From NCBI RefSeq assembly GCF_019175385.1, contig NC_083346.1, forward strand, positions 82,536,543-82,600,542: a stretch of DNA of 64,000 nt, in the 5' to 3' direction. Below are positions 32,568 to 42,863 of this stretch, piece by piece. This stretch comes from Lycium barbarum. Its lineage: Eukaryota; Streptophyta; Magnoliopsida; Solanales; Solanaceae. The notes under the pieces were generated by a model that was not told the origin of the DNA, searched no databases, and saw only the letters and a list, made by a program, of their open reading frames with translations. Both the position numbers and the translations under genes were made by a program. Numbering within the stretch: the first letter of the stretch is position 1; the number at the start of each line of letters is the position of its first letter.

Positions 32568-34791
32568 TCCTCGAATGTTTAAGCTAAGCTCGTACTCTGT
32601 CCATAATCCCATTCTCGGGTACATCCATTATCAGATCATCCTTCTTCGAATACTATCGTAATTGATGCATTATTGTATCATCTTTTTCCTACAACCTGGT
32701 CATTTAGTTGTTCGGCTCTTGCTGTTTTGTAGTCTCCCTTTACTGGGTGGTCATTCCATAGTAAGCATCGTAGTTATTCCAATATCTTGTTAATGTTTGT
32801 CCCCTTCACCGGAACATCGTTCAATTCCTTTTCTTCCTGATGAATTATTTTTAGTCCAATCTTGAAAGATACCCTGCAATCACTCTATTCTTTTGCTGAC
32901 TGACCCTTATATCTTATTGAATTCGCTTCTACAAAAATTCTCACTTCAAATTACATATGTTTTTCATGTCTGAGTACGTTTTGAATCTTTGCATCCTATT
33001 CACTCGCTTTCTCCTTCTGAGTCTTACCTTACGGTGCCTTCCAAAACAAATCCACACTTCGGTCTTCAATCCCTACTTTTCAATTTTAAGCCCAATACGT
33101 TTCTTCCATCAATTCACTCAATGTCCGTACTGAAATGGATAACGATAACAACTATATCATTTCCGTATAACTCTCACTTTTTGTTTTAGGGTCTATAATT
33201 GTCACATCTTAGGATTTGTCGTTCCAATCTCTACACTTATACTTTCCTTACTTTCTTCCCCCCTTTTAAAGTCTTACTTATAACACTCATAAATCCATTA
33301 CCTCATCTCCGATCTTGAATTCATGTACCCCTTTCCTCAATTCCCTTTTCAAACTACATCATATTCATGTCATTTCCCATAATTTATAGTTACAGTACTT
33401 TATGTGCGAAGTCCTAACATACTCATCTTGCAGTAACGTAATTCAATAGTACAACCAATGTTGCAATCCAAACAAAGGATTTATTTTACTTAACTCAACC
33501 GTTAATTATGGGTCAATGTTTACCTATGCTCCAATTAACAATTCTGTCCCATGGGGATACTTAGAATACTAGTATGTCAAACCATCTGTACCCTCCGTGT
33601 AGTACCATTTATCCCATTCTTCAATAATCAGCATTCACTGGTAGCATCATCTTCCCCTTTTCTTTCCATCTCCGTTATTTCTCTCTTTCCCGTAATTGAC
33701 TTACGGTAACCGTTATTGCATTTCCCTTAAGCCGCCATCTGTCTTATCAAGGATCTAAGTCTCATGTACAACTAAGACCCCTTGTGCGTCATAGTCTTTT
33801 ATTCTTGTGTTGTACTCAGAATTGATTTCAACGACAATCATAATCATATCTTTACTTGTTATTGGTGATATCCTTAATTTATCGCCTTATTATCACGTGG
33901 TGAACTCGCAACTCATAGCCACATCTTTCTTTCCAGCTTATTTCTTTAGGTACTTTACTTGTTCTGTCTTAGTATAAGGTATCCGTAGGAGATGCATCCT
34001 CCTTTTTCTCATAATATGACTACTTCTTAGGCTTGTGTACTTCACCTGTTTCCTTTTATTTCTATATCCCTCGACACCAGTATACTTGTCTTTAATTTCC
34101 TTGTATTGGCGATCATTTCATCAATCGTTATTCCTTGTTGGCTCTCCGGCGTAGACCCCTCACAATTATAATTGGGCATAGCTTCACGTTGATAGTTCAT
34201 ATAATTCCATAGCGTATACTCTCATATTCAGTATAATTAATGGTCCACGAACTATTTTCTAATACCCGGCGGTCTCTTTTATTTTCCAACCATAAGAATA
34301 GCGTTCTTTCTTTTCTTCGAAAAATTACCAACTACCAATCGTTGTTACTTCGTTATAATAGTCATCATCCGAAATGTCCTTTGGATTTGTCATCCTCTCC
34401 ATTATCCCTTGTGAACTTAGCTTGTACACCTTTCTTGCTCTCTTTGTTACTCGCGCTTTATTACCCTATTCGATCGGTGCCTTCAATATACCATAGCACC
34501 GGTTGCTGGGACATACATGCCCACTGATACAATCACATGTAGAATATTATACGCATTCATATATAGGTATATATATAATTTCTACCCTCTCTTCTACAAA
34601 ACATTTGCAAACGCTATACAAACTTATCCTAATTTCAAAGCTGAGATGCACTTTCTATCTCTTCACCAATCTAGTCTGCCTCGTCCTACGCGACCTCTTA
34701 TGGTCTCCAACCATCTCGTATACTCTGATTTCCCTTAGGCTACTCTAACTTCTCATTTGCCTCTTATGTCTCAATTTATAGGACCTTTAGT

Positions 34792-34894
34792 TCACTTCCC
34801 AGGGGGTCACTCATCCTAAAATTTCTCCCATCTTAACACGCTTAACCTCGAAACTTCGATGGAATTCGGTGCCTTAATGCTGATATAATCGCGT
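34792..34894 (-). other. 5S-rRNA-like module (element F)
   Basis: This is the clearest of the four copies. On minus it reads GCGATTATATCAGCATTAAG, then GCACCGAATTCCATCG, then GAGGTTAAGCGTGTTAAG, then TAGGATGAGTGACCCCCTGG, then GAAG. It keeps the order and length of plant 5S rRNA over about 100 bases. Confidence 0.85.
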
Positions 34895-35282
34895 CCACTT
34901 CCTCGCATGTCCTTTATTACATGATCTGGAGCAAGTCGAAGTCTTACAGATTCCGAGACCTCCTCGTAACACGTCCTTTCCTTTACAATTACTATTTTAC
35001 CCCTTTTCAATCCTCAATATTCACCTTTCACTTTCGTGTATAACTACCTTCGTCCCAGATTCCTAGATTCCCGATGGTAGTGATCGCGCCTTCATCGCCC
35101 TGCCAAATCCATAACCTTTCTGAAACAACTCACCCCACTTATCGTCCATTTACAATATTTACTTTCCACGCTTCTTTCCTGTTAGATGTACCTAACTAAA
35201 TAGCCTGATTTTGAAAAATTCTAACAGAATCTTCTTTACCATTCTTACTATTCAGAATCTGCACACAGCAAATACCAACAAT

Positions 35283-35332
35283 GCCTCACAGGGCATATAT
35301 TTGTGTACGACATATTCCAGCCACCCAGGGCT
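35283..35332 (-). promoter_or_regulatory. Twin leader hairpins (element F)
   Basis: On minus: AGCC-CTGGGT-GGCT and GCC-CTGTGA-GGC, in the same order as in B1, C and H. Confidence 0.4.
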
Positions 35333-35514
35333 CCCAATTTAAGGTAACAAAACAAATATGTTACAACTTACCTTTATGACCTTCCATATCATCACTCAAC
35401 TTCTTCCGTCGTATGTAAGGCTTACATATAAGGAATCTCATTACCTATGACTTGGCTCTATCGCACGATCTGAGACAGAAAGAAGGTCAACAATCCCTAG
35501 ATGCCCTGCAGCCT

Positions 35515-35553
35515 CCTGTTTATAAATATGGCCGGCTTCACACCATAAACAGG
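35515..35553 (-). promoter_or_regulatory. Leader inverted repeat next to primer site (element F)
   Basis: CCTGTTTAT (35515-35523) and ATAAACAGG (35545-35553) give a perfect 9-bp stem. The loop sequence differs from B1/C while the arms are unchanged. Confidence 0.62.
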
Positions 35554-35597
35554 ACTCTACTGGACACGACTTTGCAGACAACCCCGAGGACAAACCT

Positions 35598-35609
35598 GCT
35601 CTGATACCA
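35598..35609 (-). other. Primer binding site, initiator-Met tRNA type (element F)
   Basis: GCTCTGATACCA on plus, three bases from the LTR boundary at 35613. Confidence 0.92.
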
Positions 35610-35612
35610 CTT

Positions 35613-36258
35613 TGTCACACCCTAATCTTAATCAGGGTATGATGGGCACCCGACCTTTATTTAAGGCCGAGCGAACCCGCAGACACTTATTACACATATA
35701 ATCTCTTTGGACTCTTAAATCAAATGCAAATGAAATTCATAGTAAATGCTTTCAGAATATTCTTTTCATCTTTCTTTAATCAAATAAAATCTGTAACCAC
35801 ATGGACTTTATAACATAACACAAAATGACACACCGGCTGATGGAGCCGCTTACAGACTGACTTCCAATACCCACGACTGTGTCTGCAAAGTCTCTAACAT
35901 TAATCAGAAATCATAACACATATACTCTGACTCGGCAGCACTCCAAGAGCAAGTGGAGCTTGCCAACGCCGCTGGAACATCTTTCATATTGGCTTCTACT
36001 CATCTGGGTGTACCTGCGCGGCATGAAATGCAGCCCCCGAAGAAAAGGGGTCAGTACGGAATATGTACTGAGCCTGTAAGGCGTGAAATACAGAGAACAG
36101 AACCATAATCGAAACAAACAGTACAAGAGTGAGTACGTTATCCAGATTACCAAACTCTTATTTTACAATCACAATTCGTGCATGCAGAGGTCATATATCA
36201 GAAAAAGTGCAGATCCAAAATATCAGAATGTTTGTTTCCCAAACACAGATCATATATG
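35613..36258 (-). mobile_element. Element F 5' LTR, truncated
   Basis: TGTCACACCCTAATC onward matches the solo LTR at 45832-46478 almost base for base. The match stops abruptly after CATATATG at 36258, where G's integrase begins. About 2.5 kb of this LTR and the 5' half of G are therefore missing, pointing to a deletion junction. It includes a hairpin module at 36014-36071 (CCCC/GGGG second stem). Confidence 0.9.
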
Positions 36259-36748
36259 GACTACAGCACCTTCCTGACCTAGCAGAGTTAGCAGGTCAAT
36301 GTCCTAATTGTCAGCAAGTGAATATTGAGTATCAAAAGCTCGGTGGATTATTGCAAGCTATGGAAATTCCGACTTGGAAATGGGAAGTGATTAATATGGA
36401 TTTCATTACAGGCTTGCCTCGTTCTCAGCAGAAGTATGATTCTATATGGGTAATTGTGGATAGACTTACGAAGTCAACTCATTTTCTACCAATCAAAACC
36501 ACATACGCAGCTGAGGATTATGCAAAGCTTTATATCAAAGAGATAGTATGACTCGATGGTGTTCCAGTATCTATTATTTCTTATAGAGGTACCCAATTTA
36601 CAGTTAATTTTTTGAAGTCCTTCCAAGAAGGTTTGGGTACTCGGGTGAGTCTTAGCACAGCATTTCACCCACAGACTGATGGACAAGCTGAGCGTACCAT
36701 TCAGACTCTCGAGGATATGCAACGACCATGTGTGTTGGACATCAGAGG
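36259..36748 (+). pseudogene. pol: G pol, part 1: integrase zinc-finger end and catalytic core
   Basis: Visible: CPNCQQVNIEYQKLGG; MDFITGLPRSQQKYDSIWV with the first catalytic Asp; VDRLTKSTHFLPIKTTYAAE; a stop at 36549-36551 within the core; then VSIISYRGTQFTVNF, where the family's second catalytic Asp is Tyr; then HPQTDGQAERTIQTLED with the catalytic Glu. The core is broken by both the stop and the Asp-to-Tyr change. It continues after the B2 insertion at 42522 in the same frame (DIRG..SWDDH). Confidence 0.92.
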
Positions 36749-39192
36749 TATCACGACCCAACTCCGTAGGCCGCGACTAGTGTCCGTGCTGGACACTCAA
36801 ACGTACCCAATAACCCAAATTAGCAAACGACAAAATATTTTCAAATATAGAAGTCGCTTGGCGTTAATAATAACCATAAATGAACCGACACTGTACATGG
36901 AAGCCGATGAGGCAGTCACAGATCATATCATACCCAAACATATACAGAACCCACACAAGTATGTCTACAGACCTCTACAGATCATAACAAAATCATAAGG
37001 CGGGACAGGGCCCCGTCATACCCCTGAATAGCATACATACATATAATAGCGACGGACTATACCAACATATAGGCTCTGGACAAAAGAGCGCTCCCAACAT
37101 AGCAGAATAGATGTCCTAGGCAGGCGGTCAGCAAATCTGTCTTCTGTACCTGCGCGGCATGAAAACGCAGCCCCCGAAGGAAGGGGGTCAGTACGAAATA
37201 TGTACTGAGTATGTAAAGCACGGAACGTAGTAAACAAAGTCATAATCAAAGCAGAAGGTACAGAAAATGGACAGAATATCCAGATTAGCAAAATACTGAT
37301 CATAAAGCATGAATAGTATTTGTTGAAAACATATGTCGTACCTGGTCCCATTGCTGAACAAGATTCTAACCGAAACAGAACTTACAGAGAAGTGAGTGTG
37401 ACATCCGAAGTATCAAATGCATATTTTCAAAACATGAGGAGTGTGTACAGAAACATATATCACATCATATCTGGCCCCTGCCAAGGAGCTCAGCAAACAG
37501 AACGTGGCTACCCCCGGACGCTAGTGCCACCATACATAAGGAACAGAGTAGGGGATAACCCCGTCACATAACATATCATATCATATCAGAATGTGTGTAC
37601 ATGGCACAGCATACTCCAAAACCCATGTACATATATATCTGCCCCCTCACATCGAGGCACGGCGAACAATGCAGTGGAATACGCTTTACAACATATCCTG
37701 GCCCGGGCTCAGTATGGGAAACATTGAGGCATCCACGAATGGAGTAGTGAGAGACTAAATGCAATAAAAATATCATAGATTTCCAGAGACTCAATGAGGC
37801 ATATCGAATGACAAATCAATGAAGTCGGATGGAATCATAGCAAGTGTATGTCATATGTCATAATGAGTTACGGAAGAATAATCCTCCTGAAATCTTTTTC
37901 ATATTCCAAAATAGCTTACCAAACTCGAGGGAGTCAGCAAACGATTTTCCTTAGTAGTTGAAAGAATAGTTACAACATTTTATTTTATATTATTCGAAAA
38001 TAAGGCAATAGTACAATATAAGAGCAAAGCGGGAATAGTGGAGCTAAACGTAATACAAAATATCGTACCTTTACAGTGACTCAATCTAGTATCCAGGATA
38101 AGTATCATTAGTAGTTGGAAAAGTAGTTAAGACGCTTCCTTAAAAATTGCTTGAAATCAAGTTACAAAGGGCCATAAGGGTAAAATCGGAAATAGTGGGC
38201 CCACCTCGGGACAAACAAGGCGGTGGGATCAAATTACGCATATTAGGCGTATGGGGTCACCTACAAAGGTTCTGGGGACATTCCATAGCTTTCTAATCAG
38301 TTGGGGAAGTTTGCCTAAATTTTTCATCAAAGCAGACTTAAAGGGTTCAATTCTATTGAATGAAAATGTGACAATTTCAGACGCGAATTCCGATGAGCAG
38401 AATATCCTCCGAGGCATGAATCCGATCCTAGTACATCTAGGACATGTCAAAAGAAGAATCGGGATAGCTTTACATACCTTTTACGCACTTTACGCCTTTC
38501 CAAGTTCACTTCCCGTTTCGTCCAAAATCTGCAAATGGTCACATTTACCAAATGTTAACCATAAGGCTTTAGGCTTAAATCTAAAGTCAACACTTTTCTA
38601 CAGAAATTTGGGCAGCATTTCCCCTATACATATAGCATCCCCGAGAATTCAACTCGGCCAAAATACTCAACAACAACCCAACAACAACACTAACAACAAT
38701 AACCATAACTACAAAACACACAATATGGCACAACTAGCCTTCTTTCCGACATAATACGATAACTTTCATTCCGACTTCGCACTTCCAAACTATGCTCAAT
38801 ATTTTCATACTCATCATTAATCAAGACCTTTACAATGCCATTTAGAAGCATCTCATATCATTTCTACAAAATATTCACGAGATATACAAAATATACAAAC
38901 TTTCCGCCAAAGTCATAATTCATTCAAAACTTCTAATCTTTAACATACTTATTCATAACATGTTTCCATCTTCCAAGTTCATCAACAATCATCATGATTT
39001 GCACCTTAACCACTTCATTTTCATAATGTCATAAAATCGTACTAAAACGACATAAGCTTCTACATTCCATTTCAATGCAAACTTATATCATTTTAACTTC
39101 ATTTAAATTGCAAGGATCACAACAACACAACTAACATTTTAAACCAATTTAATTCATTCTCATTCCAAACTTCAAATACCACACGACCACAC
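36749..39192 (-). mobile_element. B2 3' LTR, truncated at its 5' side
   Basis: It is a copy of 39236-41697 shifted by 2487 bp. The outer end reads TATCACGACCC (one change from TGTCACGACCC). The match breaks off at the CACACGACCACACG motif, where leader sequence follows. The hairpin module is at 37150-37208. Confidence 0.9.
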
Positions 39193-39219
39193 GGTCTGTA
39201 GACACTCCGAGGACGAACC

Positions 39220-39231
39220 GCTCTGATACCA
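39220..39231 (-). other. Primer binding site, initiator-Met tRNA type (B2)
   Basis: GCTCTGATACCA on plus, four bases from the LTR edge at 39236. Only about 27 bases of leader (39193-39219) remain beyond it. Confidence 0.92.
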
Positions 39232-39235
39232 CTTT

Positions 39236-42200
39236 TTTCACGACCCAACTCCGTAGGCCGCGACTAGTGTCCGTGCTGGACACTCAAACGTACCCAATAA
39301 CCCAAATTAGCAAACGACAGAATATTTTCAAATATAGAAGTCGCTTGGCGTTAATAATAACCATAAATGAACCGACACTGTACATGGAAGCCGATGAGGC
39401 AGTCACAGATCATATCATACCTAAACATATACAGAACCCACACAAGTATGTCTACAGACCTCTACAGATCATAACAAAATCATAAGACGGGACAGGGACC
39501 CGTCATACCCCTGAATAGCATACATACATATAATAGCGACGGACTATACCAACATATAGGGTCTGGACAAAAGAGCGCTCCCAACATAGCAGAATAGATG
39601 TCCTAGGCAGGCGGTCAGCAAATCTGTCTTCTGTACCTGCGCGGCATGAAAACGCAGCCCCCGAAGGAAGGGGGTCAGTACGAAAGATGTACTGAGTATG
39701 TAAAGTATGGAATGTAGTAAACAAAGTCATAATCAAGGCAGAAGGTACAGAAAATGGACAGAATATCCAGATTAGCAAAATACTGATCATAAAGCATGAA
39801 TAGTATTTGTTGAAAACATATGTCGTACCTGGTCCCATTGCGGAACAAGATTCTAACCGAAACAGACCTTACAGAGAAGTGAGTGTGACATCCGAAGTAT
39901 CAAATGCATATTTTCAAAACATGAGGACTGTGTACAGAAACATATATCACATCATATCTGGCCCCTGCCAAGGAGCTCAGCAAACAGAACGTGGCCACCC
40001 CCCGACGCTGGTGCCACTATACATAAGGAACAGAGTAGGGGATAACCCCGTCACATAACATATCATATCAGATGGCCATATCAGATCATATCATATCAGA
40101 ATGTGTGTACATGGCACAACATACTCCAAAACCCATGTACATATATACCTGCCCCCTCACATCGAGGCACGGCGAACAATGCAGTGGAATACGCTTTACA
40201 ACATATCCTGGCCCGGGCTCAGTGTGGGAAACATTGAGGCATCCACGAATGGAGTAGTGAGAGACTAAATGCAATAAAAATATCATAGATTTCCAGAGAC
40301 TCAATGAGGCATATCGAATGACAAATCAAATCAATGAATTCGGACGGAATCATAGCAAGTGTATGTCATATGTCATAATGAGTTACGGAAGAATAATCCT
40401 CCTGAAATCTTTTTCATATTCCAAAGTAGCTTACCAAACTCGAGGGCGTCAGCAAACGATTTTCCTTAGTAGTTGAAAGAATAGTTACAACATTTTATTT
40501 TATATTATTCGAAAATAAGGCAATAGTACAATAAAAGAGCAAAGCGGGAATAGTGGAGCTAAACATAATACAAAATATCGTACCTTTACAGAAACTCAAT
40601 ATAGTATCCAGGATAAGTATCGTTAGTAGTTGGAAAAGTAGTTAAGACGTTTCCTTAAAAATTGCTTGAAATCAAGTTACAAAGGGCCATAAGGGTAAAA
40701 TCGGAAATAGTGGGCCCACCTCGGGACGAACAAGGCGGTGGGCTCAAATTACGCATATTAGGCTTATAGGGTCACCTACATAGGTTCTGGGGACATTCCA
40801 TAGCTTTCTAATCAGTTGGGGAAGTTTGCCTAAATTTTTCATCAAAGTAGACTTAAAGGGTTCAATTCTATTGAATGAAAATGTGACAATTTCAGACGCG
40901 AATTCCGATGAGCAGAATATCGTCCGAGGCGTGAATCCGATCCTAGTACATCTAGGACATGCCAAAATAAGAATCGGGATAGCTTTACATACCTTTTACG
41001 CACTTTACGCCTTTCCAAGTTCACTTCCCGTTTCGTCAAAAATCTGCAAATGGTCACATTTACCAAATGTTAACCATAAGGCTTTAGGCTTAAATCTAAA
41101 GTCAACACTTTTCTACAAAAATTTGGGCAGCATTTCCCCTATACATATAGCATACCCGAGAATTCAACTCGGCCAAAATAATCAACAACAACCCAACAAC
41201 AACACTAACAACAATAATCATAACTACAAAACACACAATATGGCACAACTACCCTTCTTTCCGACATAATACGATAACTTTCATTCCGACTTCGCACTTC
41301 CAAACTAAGCTCAATATTTTCATACTCATCATTAAGCAAGACCTTTACAATGCCATTTAGAAGCATCTCATATCATTTCTACAAAATATTCACGAGATAT
41401 ACAAAATATACAAACTTTCCGCCAAAGTCATAATTCATTCAAAACTTCTAATCTTTAACATACTTATTCATAACATGTTTCCATCTTCCAAGTTCATCAA
41501 CAATCATCATGATTTGCACCTTAACCACTTCATTTTCATAATGTCATAAAATCGTACTAAAACGACATAAACCTCTACATTCCATTTCAATGCAAACTTA
41601 TATCATTTTAACTTCATTTACATTGCAAGGATCACAACAACACAACTAACATGTTAAACCAATTTAATTCATTCTCATTCCAAACTTCAAATACCACACG
41701 GCCACACTCCATTTTCCCAACTTCCATCAAATTCATTCAACTTTCATTCTCAATATACATTCCATCCTACACACAACTAGAATGCAACATAAAATTCAAC
41801 ACATCACATGCATACAATGTAGTATACACACGGCCACATACCACACATGCACACCCACTTTGCAAACTTCCATGTTTTCATGAATTCTACTCATTTCCAT
41901 ATACTACAACACAAACAAACCTTCATAACATAATAACTTGGGATAAATTCTTACCTTTTTCTCCAATCTTCTTCACTCAAACATGTTGCCATATTGAAGG
42001 AATAAGCGCTCTTTCTTCCCAAACAATTGCACCAAGTTGTAGAGGACCCTTAATTTGGTGGAAATATAACAAGACAATAATTTTTGGAGGGAGATTTTTG
42101 ATGGTGATTTTTCTATGGCCAACCCGAAATGGCTCTCATGTTGCTCTTGGTTTTTCTTCTTTCTCTTCTTTCTTTGCTTCTTGAAAATTCTAAGGGATAA

Positions 42201-42521
42201 TGATCCCTTTATATTTATTATTAGCACATGGAATATGTTGCATTAATTTGGTGGATATGGGCCTCTTAATGGCCGGCCACCCCTACATATTGGGCCATTA
42301 TTTTTCATCCAATTTTTGAGCCCAATGCTTGTGAATCAAATTTTTTTAATTCCGAAACTAATTTTTGAAATTACAATTTTGCCCTTGGCCTTCCTCAACA
42401 CTTCCACACCAATATTTTTCATGAACAACACACACACATATATCTTAATTCAAATCAACATGTGACCTTATTCCTTACAAATCCAAATTTTTCCAAATGC
42501 GCAAAAACACGGGACATAACA
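39236..42521 (-). mobile_element. B2 5' LTR (3286 bp)
   Basis: It is complete, from TTTCACGACCC (damaged TGTCACGACCC) to CGGGACATAACA. The 147- and 167-codon frames on plus (40826-41269 and 38251-38754) are antisense to the element and recur, shorter, in B1 and C. I treat them as LTR DNA, not genes. The hairpin module is at 39637-39695. Confidence 0.92.
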
Positions 42522-42526
42522 AGAGG

Positions 42527-42863
42527 TAGTTGGGATGATCACTTACCGCTTATTGAATTCGCTTATAATAATAGTTATCATTCAAGCATCCAAATGGCCC
42601 CGTACAAGGCTTTATATGGGCGCAAGTGTAGATCACCAGTTGGGTGGTCTGAAGTGGGAGAAACTAAGTTAATAGGGCTAGACTCTATCTAACAAGACAT
42701 AGAAAAGGTCAAGCTTATTCAGGATCGATTATTAGCAGCTCAGAGTCATCAGAAATCTTTTTCAGATAATCGCTGACGAGACATAGAATTCTATGTTAAT
42801 GAGTGAGTATTCTTGAAGGCGTCACCTTTGAAAGGTGTGATGAGATTTGGTAGGAAGGGTAAG
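42527..42863 (+). pseudogene. pol: G pol, part 2: integrase C-terminal region
   Basis: [20 protein letters not shown], then [17 protein letters not shown], is the conserved stretch after the integrase core. A stop follows LIGLDSI near 42690 and further stops lie downstream. It ends at the solo-LTR insertion within the GRKG segment and continues at 45381. Confidence 0.92.

Larger units (their letters stand above)
32568..35597 (-). mobile_element. Element F internal region (3 kb, non-coding)
   Basis: It lies between an LTR start (32567) and a primer site (35598). It is pyrimidine-rich on plus and has no pol or gag motif and no sizeable conserved frame. About 34073-34250 is closely related to the internal region of element I (63830-64000). 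The polypurine tract is degraded and the PPT-side hairpin seen in other elements is half missing (CCTCGAATGTT only). LARD-like. Confidence 0.75.
36749..42521 (-). mobile_element. Element B2: minus-strand copy reduced to two LTRs and a primer site
   Basis: Target duplication AGAGG (36744-36748 and 42522-42526) is perfect and sits inside the integrase frame of G. On minus: full 5' LTR (42521-39236), primer site and about 40 bases of leader, then directly a 3' LTR that lacks about its first 0.8 kb. All other internal sequence is deleted. The family is close to B1 and C. Confidence 0.93.

Noticed and set aside
41651..42184. 177-codon plus-strand frame
   Set aside because: Antisense within B2's 5' LTR, broken in B1 and C at the homologous place, with no motif.
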